Positions 9,624 to 18,790 of a stretch of 64,000 bases of DNA are shown here, piece by piece (position 1 is the stretch's first letter; each line of letters starts with the position of its first letter). The position numbers were made by a program, and so were the translations under genes. The notes below the pieces were generated by a model. The model ran no database searches. It had not been told where the DNA came from and was given only the letters and a program-made list of their open reading frames with translations. This stretch comes from Bog-159 sp049511415 (GTDB lineage: Bacteria; Acidobacteriota; Terriglobia; Bryobacterales; Bryobacteraceae): contig JBEKYC010000036.1 in the NCBI GenBank assembly GCA_049511415.1, positions 1 through 64,000 on the forward strand, in the 5' to 3' direction.

Positions 9624-10655
9624 TCAGAATCCGCCGCGCGGCCGGTAGCCGGGGCGCGACCTCACGCGGTACTTCTTGCCCACATCCGACACGATCTCCA
9701 CGGTGATCTTGCGGAATCCCTCATTCGGGTTCGGCTGCGGATAGTAAGTGACCGTGTACGAGTTACCCAGATCCTCGCGGATGGATTCGAAGGCTTCCAC
9801 CTGTTTCTGCCAGGTCTTGGCCCAGTAGGCTTTGCCGCCGGTGTGCGTGGCAATGCGCCGGAACACGCCGCTCGAGATCGGGTCCTTATTCACTTCGTTG
9901 GTCGAAATCACGTAAATCGGGATGCCTTCGTCTTCCGCCACCGCGCGCACGTCGTCGGGCGCCACCATGCTGGCGTTGTCGGGGCCGTTCGAGAAGACGA
10001 TCACCACCTTGCGGCCAGGCACCTTAGCGGCATCCCGCAGGGTGAGCAGCAGGCAGTTATACAGCGCCGTGTCGTCGCCGGCCACGGATTGGCGCAGTCC
10101 GCCGATGGCGTCGTTGCGGTCGCGGGTCAGCGAGGCGGCGCGGGACAGGTTCCGGCTGAAAGTGTACACCGCCACGGAATCGGCGCGGTCCAGGCCGCGC
10201 ACAAAATCCGCGATGGCGTCTTCGGCGTACACGAAACCGCGATACATGAAGTTGCTGGTATCGAAAAGGACGAAAACGTTGGTGCCGACGAATGCGTCGC
10301 TATGCAGATCGATGCCGGGATTGCCGGGCGCTTCCGCGGGTTCGCCGGCCGTCAGCGGACGGGTGCTGCCGTCGGCCAGCACCTGCACGGGCGGCTTGGT
10401 GCCTTCCGCGAAGGTGGCCATCTTCTGCACAATGCCGTCTTCGTAAATTTTGAAATCCGTGTTCTTCAGGCCATTGATGTAACGGTTATGGCTGTCGGTG
10501 ACTGTGAAGCTCTCGACCACCATATCCACTTTCACGCGGAACACGGGATGCTGCGCATCCTGGGCCTTCAAGAGGGCCGCGCCGGTAGCGGTTGCCAGGA
10601 AACCGCGCCGCGAAATCAGGTTCATGAGATTCACCCTTGCATCACTCCCGCTCAT
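9624..10655 (-). CDS. VWFA-related acidobacterial protein with Tat signal
   Basis: A 343-residue secreted protein of the VWFA-related family that is expanded in Acidobacteria. A Tat-type signal SRRGFLATATGAALL carries the twin Arg at residues 16-17. The N-terminal domain FRVKVDMVVESFTVTD...LKNTDFKIYEDG is typical of the family. The von Willebrand A domain starts NVFVLFDTSNFM, with Asp132 and a degenerate MIDAS (DTSNF for DxSxS), and ends near RSRPGYRPRGGF. VWA domains mediate protein-protein contacts; no partner is known for this family. ATG 10655 overlaps the stop of the upstream gene as ATGA, implying coupling. ATG 10625 is an alternative that keeps the Tat motif. Confidence 0.9.
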   Translation of the reverse strand: MSGSDARVNLMNLISRRGFLATATGAALLKAQDAQHPVFRVKVDMVVESFTVTDSHNRYINGLKNTDFKIYEDGIVQKMATFAEGTKPPVQVLADGSTRPLTAGEPAEAPGNPGIDLHSDAFVGTNVFVLFDTSNFMYRGFVYAEDAIADFVRGLDRADSVAVYTFSRNLSRAASLTRDRNDAIGGLRQSVAGDDTALYNCLLLTLRDAAKVPGRKVVIVFSNGPDNASMVAPDDVRAVAEDEGIPIYVISTNEVNKDPISSGVFRRIATHTGGKAYWAKTWQKQVEAFESIREDLGNSYTVTYYPQPNPNEGFRKITVEIVSDVGKKYRVRSRPGYRPRGGF

Positions 10656-13600
10656 GGCCGCGTCTCCGAAGTTTTCTCCAGGGTCATCAACTGCCCGCGG
10701 CTCTTGGCGCGAACATCGTCACCCACCGTGCGCAGCGAGCGCAGCAGCGCCGGCCAATCCTCCAGGTGCGAGGCGAAGATGTGCTCCACCAGCTTCTGGG
10801 TCCACTCCGGGATGCGCACGTTAAGCTGGGAAGGCGGCGTATAAGTCTCGTCGGCCAGTTCGGCCCAGAACAGGCTGTTGGACTCCCAGCTTTCCGCCAG
10901 AATGCGGCTGGAATAGCCCATCAGCGTGGGGAACGTCCGCAAATGCAACAGTTCGAGCCTGTAGGAGTTAGCCAGGGTCGGCTTGGGACTTCCGAAGACC
11001 GCTGAAATCGCCCGATCACTCACCTCTTGTGGCGCTGCCGCGGCGATCCGGTGGATTTCCGCCAAAAGCGGCGAAGGCGCGCTCTTGGCGTCGTCGCCCA
11101 TTTTCGCGGCCAGCACGAACAATTCCGAAGGCGTCACCTTATTCAACGCGGCGGCTACCTCGCCGCTCTCCAGCAGCGTCCGGACCTGTCCCAAGCGTCC
11201 CGGCGATGTTTGCGAGCTCAATATATCCAATGACCGCCGGCGCAGTTCCGGATCGATGGCGCTTATGGCCAGCAGCGACTCGCCATAGCGCATGTGCAAG
11301 CCCACCCAATGCACCTGGGCCGGCGTTACGCTCCACCAGCGCGGCACCACGGCGCTCAGCATAATCTGCGGCACCAGATCACCCCAGATCAAAGCCTGGG
11401 TCTGATCCGGCACCAGAAAATTCTGCTCGGCTTCCGCCAGCGCATAAGGCAAGCCCGTCAGCGAACCGACCAGCCGGCCACCGGCATTGGACGGCCAGCC
11501 CGAGCCGAAAACCTCGGTGCCGCGCCACATCCGGTTGCTGGTCTGCACCCCCAGGAAATCGTGCCCGCGCACGAACATGGGATTCGTGTACAGAACTTCG
11601 GCGCCCGGCGGCGCATAGTGCGCGTAGTTATAGGCCACCAACGTGTCGCGCAGCACCGGCGCCAGCAGCCCGCGCAGGTCCCGCAACTTGTCGCCGCCGG
11701 CCTTGTCGGAAGCGGCGCGCAGATTCATCTTGCGCTCCGCATCGACATGCTTGTCGGTCCAATAGCCGAACGACAACGAGTTCTTCTCGATCGGCGACAA
11801 CGACGCGCGAGACAGCGGCACTTCTGCCATACGAGTGGTTATGCGCGCCAGCAATGCCGCATTCAGCTTGCCCGGCTGTCCGTTTTCCAGTTGGCTGCCC
11901 AAGGCCAGCAGGTCGTCCAATGAAATAATGTGCTGCGATTCCAGGATACGGATCATCTCCTGGACCACCTGGGTGTGCGATTCCACGTCCGCGGGATTCG
12001 CCGCGCCCGCCAGCAGATTGAGGAAACGCTCCTGCGCGGGACCGCCCGCCGGCGAGCCGGTAGCGGCCAGCAACACCTTCACGCCGTCCCGCCCCGCATC
12101 GAACAGGCCGCGATCGTCATGCACATCGGCGAAGGGCTTCAGGATACCCTGGAACGCTTCGTCAGCCTTGCCGGCCGGCAGACTGCCGAGGCGCGCAAAG
12201 ATCTGCCAGAGCCCCACCAGGGATTGCATGGTTCCCAAGGCGTCCGCCCGCAGCATGGTATCTTTGATGCGCCCGATATCTTCCGCCGTATCCAGGAATT
12301 GCACGATGGATTTGTCGGTCAGCGTCGCGGCATCGTTGAAGATGGCGTATTGGCTGCCATAGATATGGTAGTCGCGGGCCAGCCGGTCGGCGGTCTCGGG
12401 GGCCAGCGGCTTGGCGTGCGACCGGTCCAGGTCGCTGAGCGCCAGAAAGATCTTCAACGGCTCGTTCTCCACCGCTTTTCGGGTCAATCCGAACAAGGCC
12501 TCCAGCACATCGTCCGGGTCCCTCCAGGCCACCGCCGCGCGCGTCAACTTCGCATCGTACTTTCCCTGCTGATGGCTGGCGAAAAGATCCTTCCAGACCT
12601 GCAAATTGCCGGGAACGTGCGGGCGGCCGTCGGGATCCATCCAGAACCGGGTGGTGAGCAGCATCATGTCGGCGTTGGCGCGAAAGACCGGGCGCGCCGG
12701 CCCCGGACTGGTCACCTTGCCGCGAATGGCCGCGTAAAAGCGCTGCAAGCGGGCCGGCTCGGTCAGATAATCTCTTACGGGGCCGTTGATGCGCGCCAAG
12801 GCATCAAAGTAGCTGGCCAGCCAGCCGTCGTCCCTGGCGAGCAGTTTCTCAAAGAAAGCCCCGCCCAGGTCCGGCGCTGCGCCCGCCAGTGTTCCCCATG
12901 CCGCCGCGCTGCGCGAGTCCCCCGGAACCACGGCTTTGCCGCCGCGAATCTCGAACATGCCGCCAAAAAAGTCCAACACGTGCGCATAGGCCTTCAGGCG
13001 CGCAATGGGAATGCTCTTGCGAAACTCCGCCGCGGTTTCGCTATCCAGCTTGGACATTCCCAAATAGAGCCGGCACAGCGCCGGATCGGAAAGCAGCAAA
13101 TCGATGAACTCTCCGGCATCCTTTTCTTTTATGGACAACCAATAGCCGGCGCTGAACAGCACCGGCACGCGCGCCGGATGGAAATCGTAAATAAACGGCC
13201 GGTTGGTGCGCAGCGCCTGTTCCAGGCCCGGTAGAGGAAATCCCGAATCGGTGGTCAGAAAGGCCCGCGTAGCGTTGACCGTTTCCAGCACCAGTTCACT
13301 GCCGCATCCGCCGCGCATGCGAAAGCCCAGGATGCGCAACAGTTCGCCGGTGTTGGGCGAATCGCAGGTGTCCAACTTGATAATTTTCTCCGCGCCGGCG
13401 AAGGTGGTTAACTCGCGCGCTTGCGACAAGTAACGGTGCACGAGTTTCAAATACTCGGTCTGTTCCAGGGCCTCGTTGCTGTGCGATGCCTGGTATCCGT
13501 TGGTGACCACGTTGCGCGCCAAAGCAGGCAACACGTCGTCGGGCAGCGCATCGCCGGCGATGGCCGACATGCGGCTGAATGAGTGCAGCGGACCAGGGAT

Positions 13601-14029
13601 TTCGATGTATTCGCGATTGCCTTCACCGGCATTTGCCGGAGGAACTGGAGCCGTGAAATCCGCACCCGCCTCCCGGAGAATTCCTAGATAGCTGTCAGCG
13701 GCGCTCCGGTCGCCGGCCAGCAACGATAATTCCGCCAGCCGTCGCGCGACAGCCACACGTTCGGCGCGGTGCGCGGGCCCATCCAACGCCGCCAGCAATT
13801 TGGTGTAGGCTTCCTTCGCGGCCGCATCGCCGTGAAGATCCAGAAATTCGGCATACTCGGCGAGCGCGGAAATATCAGTCGATGCCTGCGCCGCACGCGC
13901 TAATAAACCACGCGCACCCATGACATCGCCTGACGCTTCCAATTGCCGGGCGCGATCCAGGTTCTGACCCGCCGGCAGCATTGAAACAAACACAAAAACA
14001 TTGAGAATCGCGACCCAGGAGGACTTCAT
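10652..14029 (-). CDS. Large secreted acidobacterial protein of unknown function
   Basis: A 1125-residue protein with an N-terminal signal peptide (SSWVAILNVFVFVSMLPAGQ). The first ~130 mature residues look like TPR-type helical hairpins: LDRARQLEASGDVMGARGLL, then SALAEYAEFLDLHGDAAAKE. The rest is largely helical with no motif I recognise. Its composition and its pairing with a VWFA-related gene fit an acidobacterial envelope protein. It is first in a two-gene operon with the VWFA protein (4-bp stop/start overlap). Upstream lies the 320-bp gap before dinB. Function is not assigned. Confidence 0.85.
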   Translation of the reverse strand: MKSSWVAILNVFVFVSMLPAGQNLDRARQLEASGDVMGARGLLARAAQASTDISALAEYAEFLDLHGDAAAKEAYTKLLAALDGPAHRAERVAVARRLAELSLLAGDRSAADSYLGILREAGADFTAPVPPANAGEGNREYIEIPGPLHSFSRMSAIAGDALPDDVLPALARNVVTNGYQASHSNEALEQTEYLKLVHRYLSQARELTTFAGAEKIIKLDTCDSPNTGELLRILGFRMRGGCGSELVLETVNATRAFLTTDSGFPLPGLEQALRTNRPFIYDFHPARVPVLFSAGYWLSIKEKDAGEFIDLLLSDPALCRLYLGMSKLDSETAAEFRKSIPIARLKAYAHVLDFFGGMFEIRGGKAVVPGDSRSAAAWGTLAGAAPDLGGAFFEKLLARDDGWLASYFDALARINGPVRDYLTEPARLQRFYAAIRGKVTSPGPARPVFRANADMMLLTTRFWMDPDGRPHVPGNLQVWKDLFASHQQGKYDAKLTRAAVAWRDPDDVLEALFGLTRKAVENEPLKIFLALSDLDRSHAKPLAPETADRLARDYHIYGSQYAIFNDAATLTDKSIVQFLDTAEDIGRIKDTMLRADALGTMQSLVGLWQIFARLGSLPAGKADEAFQGILKPFADVHDDRGLFDAGRDGVKVLLAATGSPAGGPAQERFLNLLAGAANPADVESHTQVVQEMIRILESQHIISLDDLLALGSQLENGQPGKLNAALLARITTRMAEVPLSRASLSPIEKNSLSFGYWTDKHVDAERKMNLRAASDKAGGDKLRDLRGLLAPVLRDTLVAYNYAHYAPPGAEVLYTNPMFVRGHDFLGVQTSNRMWRGTEVFGSGWPSNAGGRLVGSLTGLPYALAEAEQNFLVPDQTQALIWGDLVPQIMLSAVVPRWWSVTPAQVHWVGLHMRYGESLLAISAIDPELRRRSLDILSSQTSPGRLGQVRTLLESGEVAAALNKVTPSELFVLAAKMGDDAKSAPSPLLAEIHRIAAAAPQEVSDRAISAVFGSPKPTLANSYRLELLHLRTFPTLMGYSSRILAESWESNSLFWAELADETYTPPSQLNVRIPEWTQKLVEHIFASHLEDWPALLRSLRTVGDDVRAKSRGQLMTLEKTSETRP

Positions 14030-14350
14030 GATGGTTCCCGTACCCGTGGTGTTTTACTTTAGCATGTCCGGTTGGGATGTGGTGATCGCGAGATGTAAAT
14101 CCGGTAACGGAGGATTCGCCCGGGAAGAGAGGGTAACGCGATTAGGGACTCTGCAGGTTGGTAGGGCGCGCGTTACCCCCGGTGTTTGGCTTTAGTAACC
14201 CAAGCTTATGAGCATAGTTTCGAAATTATTTAGATCTTGCGCGTTTTCGTACTTTTGTGAGATTTGTACGTACTGGACTGCCTGACGCGACGGGCGCCGT
14301 TGCCTCGGTTAAGCCCGGCGAGCCTGCTACCATCAGGAACAGGCTGAGTT
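14030..14350. other. Divergent intergenic region with a 10-bp inverted repeat
   Basis: A 321-bp gap between two divergently transcribed genes, the 1125-codon gene (minus) and dinB (plus). GGGTAACGCG (14131-14140) and CGCGTTACCC (14169-14178) are perfectly complementary, with a 28-nt loop. An AT-rich tract follows at 14205-14270, closer to dinB. I could not identify a LexA box, and the LexA motif of this lineage is not known to me. No coding potential stands out. Confidence 0.55.
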
Positions 14351-15571
14351 GTGAAGACCATTTTCCACGTGGACATGGACGCGTTCTTCGTATCCGTCGA
14401 AGAACTGTTCGATCCATCGCTCAAGGGCAAACCCGTGGTTGTGGGCGGCCGTCCCAATGAGCGCGGCGTGGTATCGGCTGCGTCTTATGCGGCGCGCAAG
14501 TTCGGCGTGCATTCGGCCATGCCGTTGCGCACCGCCGCGCGCTTGTGCCCGCAGGCGATTTTCGTGGATGGCCATCCGGAGCGCTACCGCGAATGCTCCG
14601 CGCACGTGCACGAGGTGCTCGGCCGCTTCTCGCCGCTGGTCGAAATGGCTTCCATCGACGAAGCGTACCTGGATATGTCCGGCACCGAACGCCTGCTGGG
14701 ACCGCCCCTGCGCGCCGCTCACACGCTGCACGAAACCATGAAATCCCAAACCCGCCTGAACTGCTCGATCGGTATCGCGGCCTCGCGCCTGGTGGCCAAG
14801 GTGGCATCCGATCAAGCCAAACCCAACGGCGTGTTGTGGATTCCGGCTGGTTGCGAGGCGGCCTTTCTGGCGCCGTTGGACGTGCGCAAGATCCCAGGCG
14901 TGGGCAAGGTCACGGAGCAGAATCTGCACACGCTTTCGATTCGCAAGGTCGGCGATCTGGCGCAGCTGGACGAGCGCTACCTGGAAGAGCGCTTCGGCAA
15001 GTGGGGGCTGGCGCTGGCCGGTAAGTCGCGCGGCCTGGATGCGGGCGGCTGGTTCGACACGGCGATCGGCGAAGACGTTGGCCCCAAGTCCATTAGTCAC
15101 GAACATACTTATAACGAAGACACCAACGACCTGGTGGTGTTGGAGTCCACCCTGGCGAAGCTTTCGGAGATGGTCGGTCGGCGTTTGCGGGAGCATGGTC
15201 TGCGCGCGCGCACGGTGCAGCTCAAGCTGCGCTATGCGGACTTTTCGACGATCACGCGGGCGCATTCGATCGACCGGCCCACGCAGCTCGATACCGAAAT
15301 CTTCAATCAGGCGCGGGCGCTCTTCTTGAAAAACTGGAAGCCGGGCGCGAAGGTGCGTCTGCTCGGTGTGCATGCCGCGTCCTTTGAAGAGGTACAGGAT
15401 CAGATGGATCTCCTCGACGAAGGCAAACATACGCGCTGGGAGCAGGCGCTGGCCGCGGCCGACCGGCTGCGCGACAAGTACGGCGATTCGGCGGTGTCGC
15501 TGGCGGCGGGCATGAAAGGCGTGTTCCGCGAACGCGTGCACGAAGCCGACCCGCGGCGGGTGAAGCGCTGA
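14351..15571 (+). CDS. dinB: DNA polymerase IV
   Basis: A 406-residue Y-family translesion polymerase. Catalytic acids lie in HVDMDAFF (Asp8, Asp10) and SIDEAYLDM (Asp103, Glu104). The steric-gate region FFVSVE, the KVASDQAKPNG segment and the HhH motif KIPGVGKVTEQNL are present. The little-finger domain follows, and QMDLLD near residue 355 resembles a beta-clamp-binding motif. The start is GTG 14351, since the protein must begin just before KTIFHVDMD. trmFO follows with no gap (TGA then ATG), so the two form an operon, an unusual pairing of lesion bypass with tRNA modification. Confidence 0.96.
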   Translation: MKTIFHVDMDAFFVSVEELFDPSLKGKPVVVGGRPNERGVVSAASYAARKFGVHSAMPLRTAARLCPQAIFVDGHPERYRECSAHVHEVLGRFSPLVEMASIDEAYLDMSGTERLLGPPLRAAHTLHETMKSQTRLNCSIGIAASRLVAKVASDQAKPNGVLWIPAGCEAAFLAPLDVRKIPGVGKVTEQNLHTLSIRKVGDLAQLDERYLEERFGKWGLALAGKSRGLDAGGWFDTAIGEDVGPKSISHEHTYNEDTNDLVVLESTLAKLSEMVGRRLREHGLRARTVQLKLRYADFSTITRAHSIDRPTQLDTEIFNQARALFLKNWKPGAKVRLLGVHAASFEEVQDQMDLLDEGKHTRWEQALAAADRLRDKYGDSAVSLAAGMKGVFRERVHEADPRRVKR

Positions 15572-16939
15572 ATGCCGAACCAAATTCATGTCATCGGCGG
15601 GGGGCTGGCGGGTTCGGAAGCGGCCTGGCAGATCGCGGAAGCGGGGCTGGCGGTGGTTTTGCACGAGATGCGGCCGGGGCGGGCGACGGCGGCACACCAG
15701 ACCGATCGGCTGGCGGAACTGGTCTGCAGCAATTCGTTGAAGTCCGAGCAGGAAGATTCCGCGCCGTGGCTGCTGAAGCAGGAATTGCGCCGCCTGGGAT
15801 CGCTGATTTTGCGCGCGGCCGCGATCGCGCGCGTTCCGGGCGGCCATGCGCTCACCGTGGATCGCGGCATCTTCGCGGAGGAAGTGACCCGCGCGATCAC
15901 CGCGCACCCGCGCATCGAAATCCGCCGCGAGGAAGTGTGCGAAGCTCCCGCGGGAGCCATCACGATCATCGCCACTGGGCCACTGACCAGCGATGCGCTC
16001 GCGGCCGAGATCGGCCGCCTCACCGGCTCCGAGCGGCTCTTCTTTTATGACAGCATCAGCCCGATCGTCGAAGCGGATTCGGTGGATCAAACCATCGCCT
16101 TCCGCGCGTCGCGCTACGACAAATCGCTCGATGGCACGGCAGACTATCTCAACTGCCCCTTCGACCGCGCGCAATACGATGCTTTCCTGGATGCGCTGCT
16201 GGCGGCGCAAACGGTGGAATCGCACATCGACGAAGGCGTGCCGTATTTCGAAGCCTGCCTGCCCATCGAGGAACTGGCCCGCCGCGGGCGCGATACGCTG
16301 CGCTTCGGTCCGATGAAGCCCATGGGGCTAACGGATCCGCGCACGGGCCGCCGGCCATGGGCTGTGGTGCAACTCCGGCAGGAGAATCTGCGCGCCGACA
16401 GCTACAACCTGGTCGGCTTTCAGAACCACCTGAAGTTCGGCGAGCAGGCGCACATCCTGCGCCTGATTCCGGGACTCGAAAACGCCGAGTTCATCCGCTT
16501 CGGGCAGATCCATCGCAACACCTATATTAATGCGCCGGCGCTGCTGACTCCCACGCTGCAATTGCGCGCGCGGCCCGAGATTCTGTTTGCCGGCCAGATC
16601 TCCGGTGTGGAAGGTTACGTGGAAGCCATCGCCACCGGGCTGATGGCGGGACGGCACGCGGCGGATCTGGCGCGGGGCGTGGAACTGCGCCCCTTCCCGC
16701 GCGAAACCGCGCTGGGATCGTTGTGCCACTACATCTCCGGCGCCGATCCCCGGAATTATCAGCCGGCCAATATCACCTTCGATCTGTTGCCGCCGCTCGA
16801 TGAGCCGACGCGACTCCAGTTGCGGCGCGACAAGCGGGCACGCCACGCCGAGGTGTGCCGGCGGGCACAGGTGTGGCTCGATCGGCATCTTGCCAGCGCG
16901 GAACAGTCTGGCTACACTCTTACAGGAGGCCAGTTATGA
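15572..16939 (+). CDS. trmFO: tRNA (uracil-54-C5) methyltransferase, folate/FAD-dependent
   Basis: A 455-residue TrmFO that makes ribothymidine at position 54 of tRNA using methylenetetrahydrofolate and FADH2. The N-terminal FAD dinucleotide-binding motif is IHVIGGGLAGSEAAWQ. VCSNSLKSEQ carries Cys52 and YFEACLPIEE carries Cys229, the two conserved cysteines of the family. The C-terminal FAD segment reads FAGQISGVEGYVEAIATG. The length is normal. The start ATG abuts the dinB stop. Its stop overlaps the next gene's start as ATGA, and that gene's Shine-Dalgarno (AGGAGG at 16923-16928) lies inside trmFO. A decayed copy of its 3' part is found at 17886-18052. Confidence 0.96.
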   Translation: MPNQIHVIGGGLAGSEAAWQIAEAGLAVVLHEMRPGRATAAHQTDRLAELVCSNSLKSEQEDSAPWLLKQELRRLGSLILRAAAIARVPGGHALTVDRGIFAEEVTRAITAHPRIEIRREEVCEAPAGAITIIATGPLTSDALAAEIGRLTGSERLFFYDSISPIVEADSVDQTIAFRASRYDKSLDGTADYLNCPFDRAQYDAFLDALLAAQTVESHIDEGVPYFEACLPIEELARRGRDTLRFGPMKPMGLTDPRTGRRPWAVVQLRQENLRADSYNLVGFQNHLKFGEQAHILRLIPGLENAEFIRFGQIHRNTYINAPALLTPTLQLRARPEILFAGQISGVEGYVEAIATGLMAGRHAADLARGVELRPFPRETALGSLCHYISGADPRNYQPANITFDLLPPLDEPTRLQLRRDKRARHAEVCRRAQVWLDRHLASAEQSGYTLTGGQL

Positions 16940-17697
16940 ATCTTCGGATTTGGGCGCCTGCGTTTTTGACGTTAATTGGAACGGTGGCATTCGGGCAGGA
17001 GGCCGCTCGACGGCCGTTGCCCGGCGCAGTCACCGGAGCACCCTATTCGGCGGACGACGTGACCGAGCGCGTGCAGACCTTGGCGGATGGAACGCACCTC
17101 ACGCACACGACGACAGCCAAAATCTATCGCGATTCCGAGGGCCGGACCCGTACCGAGACCCACCTGAACGTGCCGGCGGAAGGCGGGGAAACCCCCGTCA
17201 GGATTGAAATATTCGATCCCGTGGCGCGCGTGCGGTACACCATGAACACACGACAAAAGATCGTGCACAAGATGACCCTTTCACCGCGCCAAGGCCTGCC
17301 GATGCAAATGCAACAAGCGGTCGAGACCAGTGGCCAAACTTCGTCCAGCGCGCCGGCGCGCTTGGGACAATCCGAGGTCCAGGAAGCCAACGGCTCCACG
17401 CATTCGAGCGAAAAGCTCGGCACGCAGACCATCGAAGGTCTGGTTGTGGAGGGCAGGCGGCACACCACCACCTGGCCGGCGGGATCGCACATGGGGAACG
17501 ATCGCCCCGTCACTGAAATCTCCGAAACCTGGAGGTCCCCGGAGCTGCGCATTGTCGTGCTTTTAAAGCAGAGCGATCCGCAAGCCGGCGAAACCACCCG
17601 CAAGCTGACTAACATCAGCCGCGCGGAGCCGGATCCCAGCTTGTTCCAGCCGCCCGCCGATTACGTCGTGAAGACCGACGATCGCGGGGAGAATTAG
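16936..17697 (+). CDS. Secreted hypothetical protein, paralog A1
   Basis: A 253-residue exported protein with signal peptide MNLRIWAPAFLTLIGTVAFG. The body carries a motif shared by all paralogs here: GAPYSADDVTERVQTLADG, then THLTHTTTAKIYRDSEGRTR. It ends with ADYVVKTDDRGEN. The segment RIEIFDPVARVRYTMNT and the shared end motif PDPSLFQPPADY also recur. No enzyme motif is visible and I know no characterised relative. It starts at ATG 16936, overlapping the trmFO stop, with AGGAGG upstream, so it is co-translated with trmFO. Copy A2 at 18049-18789 is a close tandem duplicate. Confidence 0.88.
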   Translation: MNLRIWAPAFLTLIGTVAFGQEAARRPLPGAVTGAPYSADDVTERVQTLADGTHLTHTTTAKIYRDSEGRTRTETHLNVPAEGGETPVRIEIFDPVARVRYTMNTRQKIVHKMTLSPRQGLPMQMQQAVETSGQTSSSAPARLGQSEVQEANGSTHSSEKLGTQTIEGLVVEGRRHTTTWPAGSHMGNDRPVTEISETWRSPELRIVVLLKQSDPQAGETTRKLTNISRAEPDPSLFQPPADYVVKTDDRGEN

Positions 17698-17700
17698 TCT

Positions 17701-17885
17701 GAATCGGCGCGTTTGGTTTCTCGCGCTGCCGGTAGCGATGGCAGCCGCCGTATTCGGACAAGATGCACAGCCGGCGTTTCGCGCGCCGGAGCCGGGTTGG
17801 CCCGCAAAGAGATATCGCGATTCACAAGGCCGGACTCGAACCGCCCATGCGACGCTGATCGAGATCGCCGATCCCATCGCGCTCG
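17701..17885 (+). pseudogene. Truncated relic of paralog C
   Basis: Read from 17701, the frame gives NRRVWFLALPVAMAAAVFG then QDAQPAFRAPEPGW. This matches the start of paralog C (18791), which reads NHRVWLLILPTALAVATFA then QDAQPAFRAPQAGW. It then jumps directly to KRYRDSQGRTRT and IEIADPIA, losing about 45 residues including the shared GAPYSADD motif, and stops resembling C after that. The start codon is CTG instead of ATG. It is a decayed copy left by the tandem duplication. Confidence 0.75.
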
Positions 17886-18052
17886 CGCATCGACCAGGAC
17901 GTACCGGATTTCGAAGCCTGCCTGCGCCAGGAAAATCTACGGGCCGACAGCTACAACGCCCCGAGGTGTGCCGCCGGGCACCGGTGTGGCTCGATCGGCG
18001 CCTTGCCAGCGCGGAACAGTCTGGCTACACTCTTACAGGAGGCCCCGTATGA
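17886..18052 (+). pseudogene. Relic of the trmFO 3' end
   Basis: Three short blocks match separate parts of trmFO in order. One block decodes as DFEACL (trmFO 225-230, YFEACL). Another decodes as RQENLRADSYN (trmFO about 270-280). The third decodes as PEVCRRAPVWLDRRLASAEQ and then SGYTLTGG (trmFO last ~30 residues), including the AGGAGG Shine-Dalgarno and the ATGA junction. Nucleotide identity in the last block is nearly complete. The intervening trmFO sequence is deleted. This shows that the duplicated unit began inside or before trmFO. Confidence 0.82.
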
Positions 18053-18789
18053 ATGTTCGGATTTGGGCGCCTGCTTTCGTGACGATATTGGGAACGGCGG
18101 CTTTCGCGCAGGAAATCCCCGGCGCAGTCACTGGAGCACCCTATTCCGCGGACGACGTGACTGAGCGCGTTCGGACTTTAGCGGATGGAACGCACCTCAC
18201 GCACACAACCACAGGCAAGATCTATCGCGATTCGGAGGGCCGGACGCGTACCGAGATAAACATGGATGTTGCGGCGGACGCCGGGGATCCCACCGTCAGG
18301 ATTGAAATATTCGATCCCGTGGCGCGCGTGCGTTACACCTTCAACACCCAACAAAAGGTTGTGCATAAGTTTATTCTCTCGCCGGGCCAAGGTTTGCCGA
18401 TGCAACAAGCCGGCGAGACCGGTGGCCAAGCTTCGTCGAGCGCTCCGGCGCGCATGGCACAGTCCGAAGTCCAGGAAGCCAATCGCCCCACACATACCAA
18501 AAAAAATCTCGGTACCCAGATCATCGAAGGTCTGGTTGTGCAGGGCAGGCGGCACACTACGACGTGGCCGGCGGGATCGCACATGGGAAATGATCGCCCC
18601 GTCACTCAAATCTCCGAAGCCTGGAGGTCGCCGGAGCTGCGCATTGACGTGCTCTCCAAGCTGAGCGGTCCGCAAATCCCCGACATCACCCGCAAGCTGA
18701 CTAAAATCAGCCGCACGGAGCCGGATCCCAGCTTGTTCCAGCCACCGGCCGATTATGTCGTGAAGAGCGACGATCGCGGAGAGAATTAG
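18049..18789 (+). CDS. Secreted hypothetical protein, paralog A2
   Basis: A 246-residue exported protein, a tandem duplicate of A1, with signal peptide MNVRIWAPAFVTILGTAAFA. It shares GAPYSADDVTERVRTLADG, HLTHTTTGKIYRDSEGRTR, RIEIFDPVARVRYTFNT, HTTTWPAGSHMGNDRPVT and the end motif PDPSLFQPPADYVVK with A1. It starts at ATG 18049, overlapping the stop of the trmFO relic exactly as A1 overlaps trmFO, with the same AGGAGG upstream. Most differences from A1 are in the variable middle. Function unknown. Confidence 0.88.
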   Translation: MNVRIWAPAFVTILGTAAFAQEIPGAVTGAPYSADDVTERVRTLADGTHLTHTTTGKIYRDSEGRTRTEINMDVAADAGDPTVRIEIFDPVARVRYTFNTQQKVVHKFILSPGQGLPMQQAGETGGQASSSAPARMAQSEVQEANRPTHTKKNLGTQIIEGLVVQGRRHTTTWPAGSHMGNDRPVTQISEAWRSPELRIDVLSKLSGPQIPDITRKLTKISRTEPDPSLFQPPADYVVKSDDRGEN

Positions 18790-18790
18790 T

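Noticed and set aside
17713..18048. A 336-base in-frame extension of paralog A2
   Set aside because: It reads through the relics of paralog C and trmFO in the wrong frames. A2 has its own ATG with AGGAGG at 18049.
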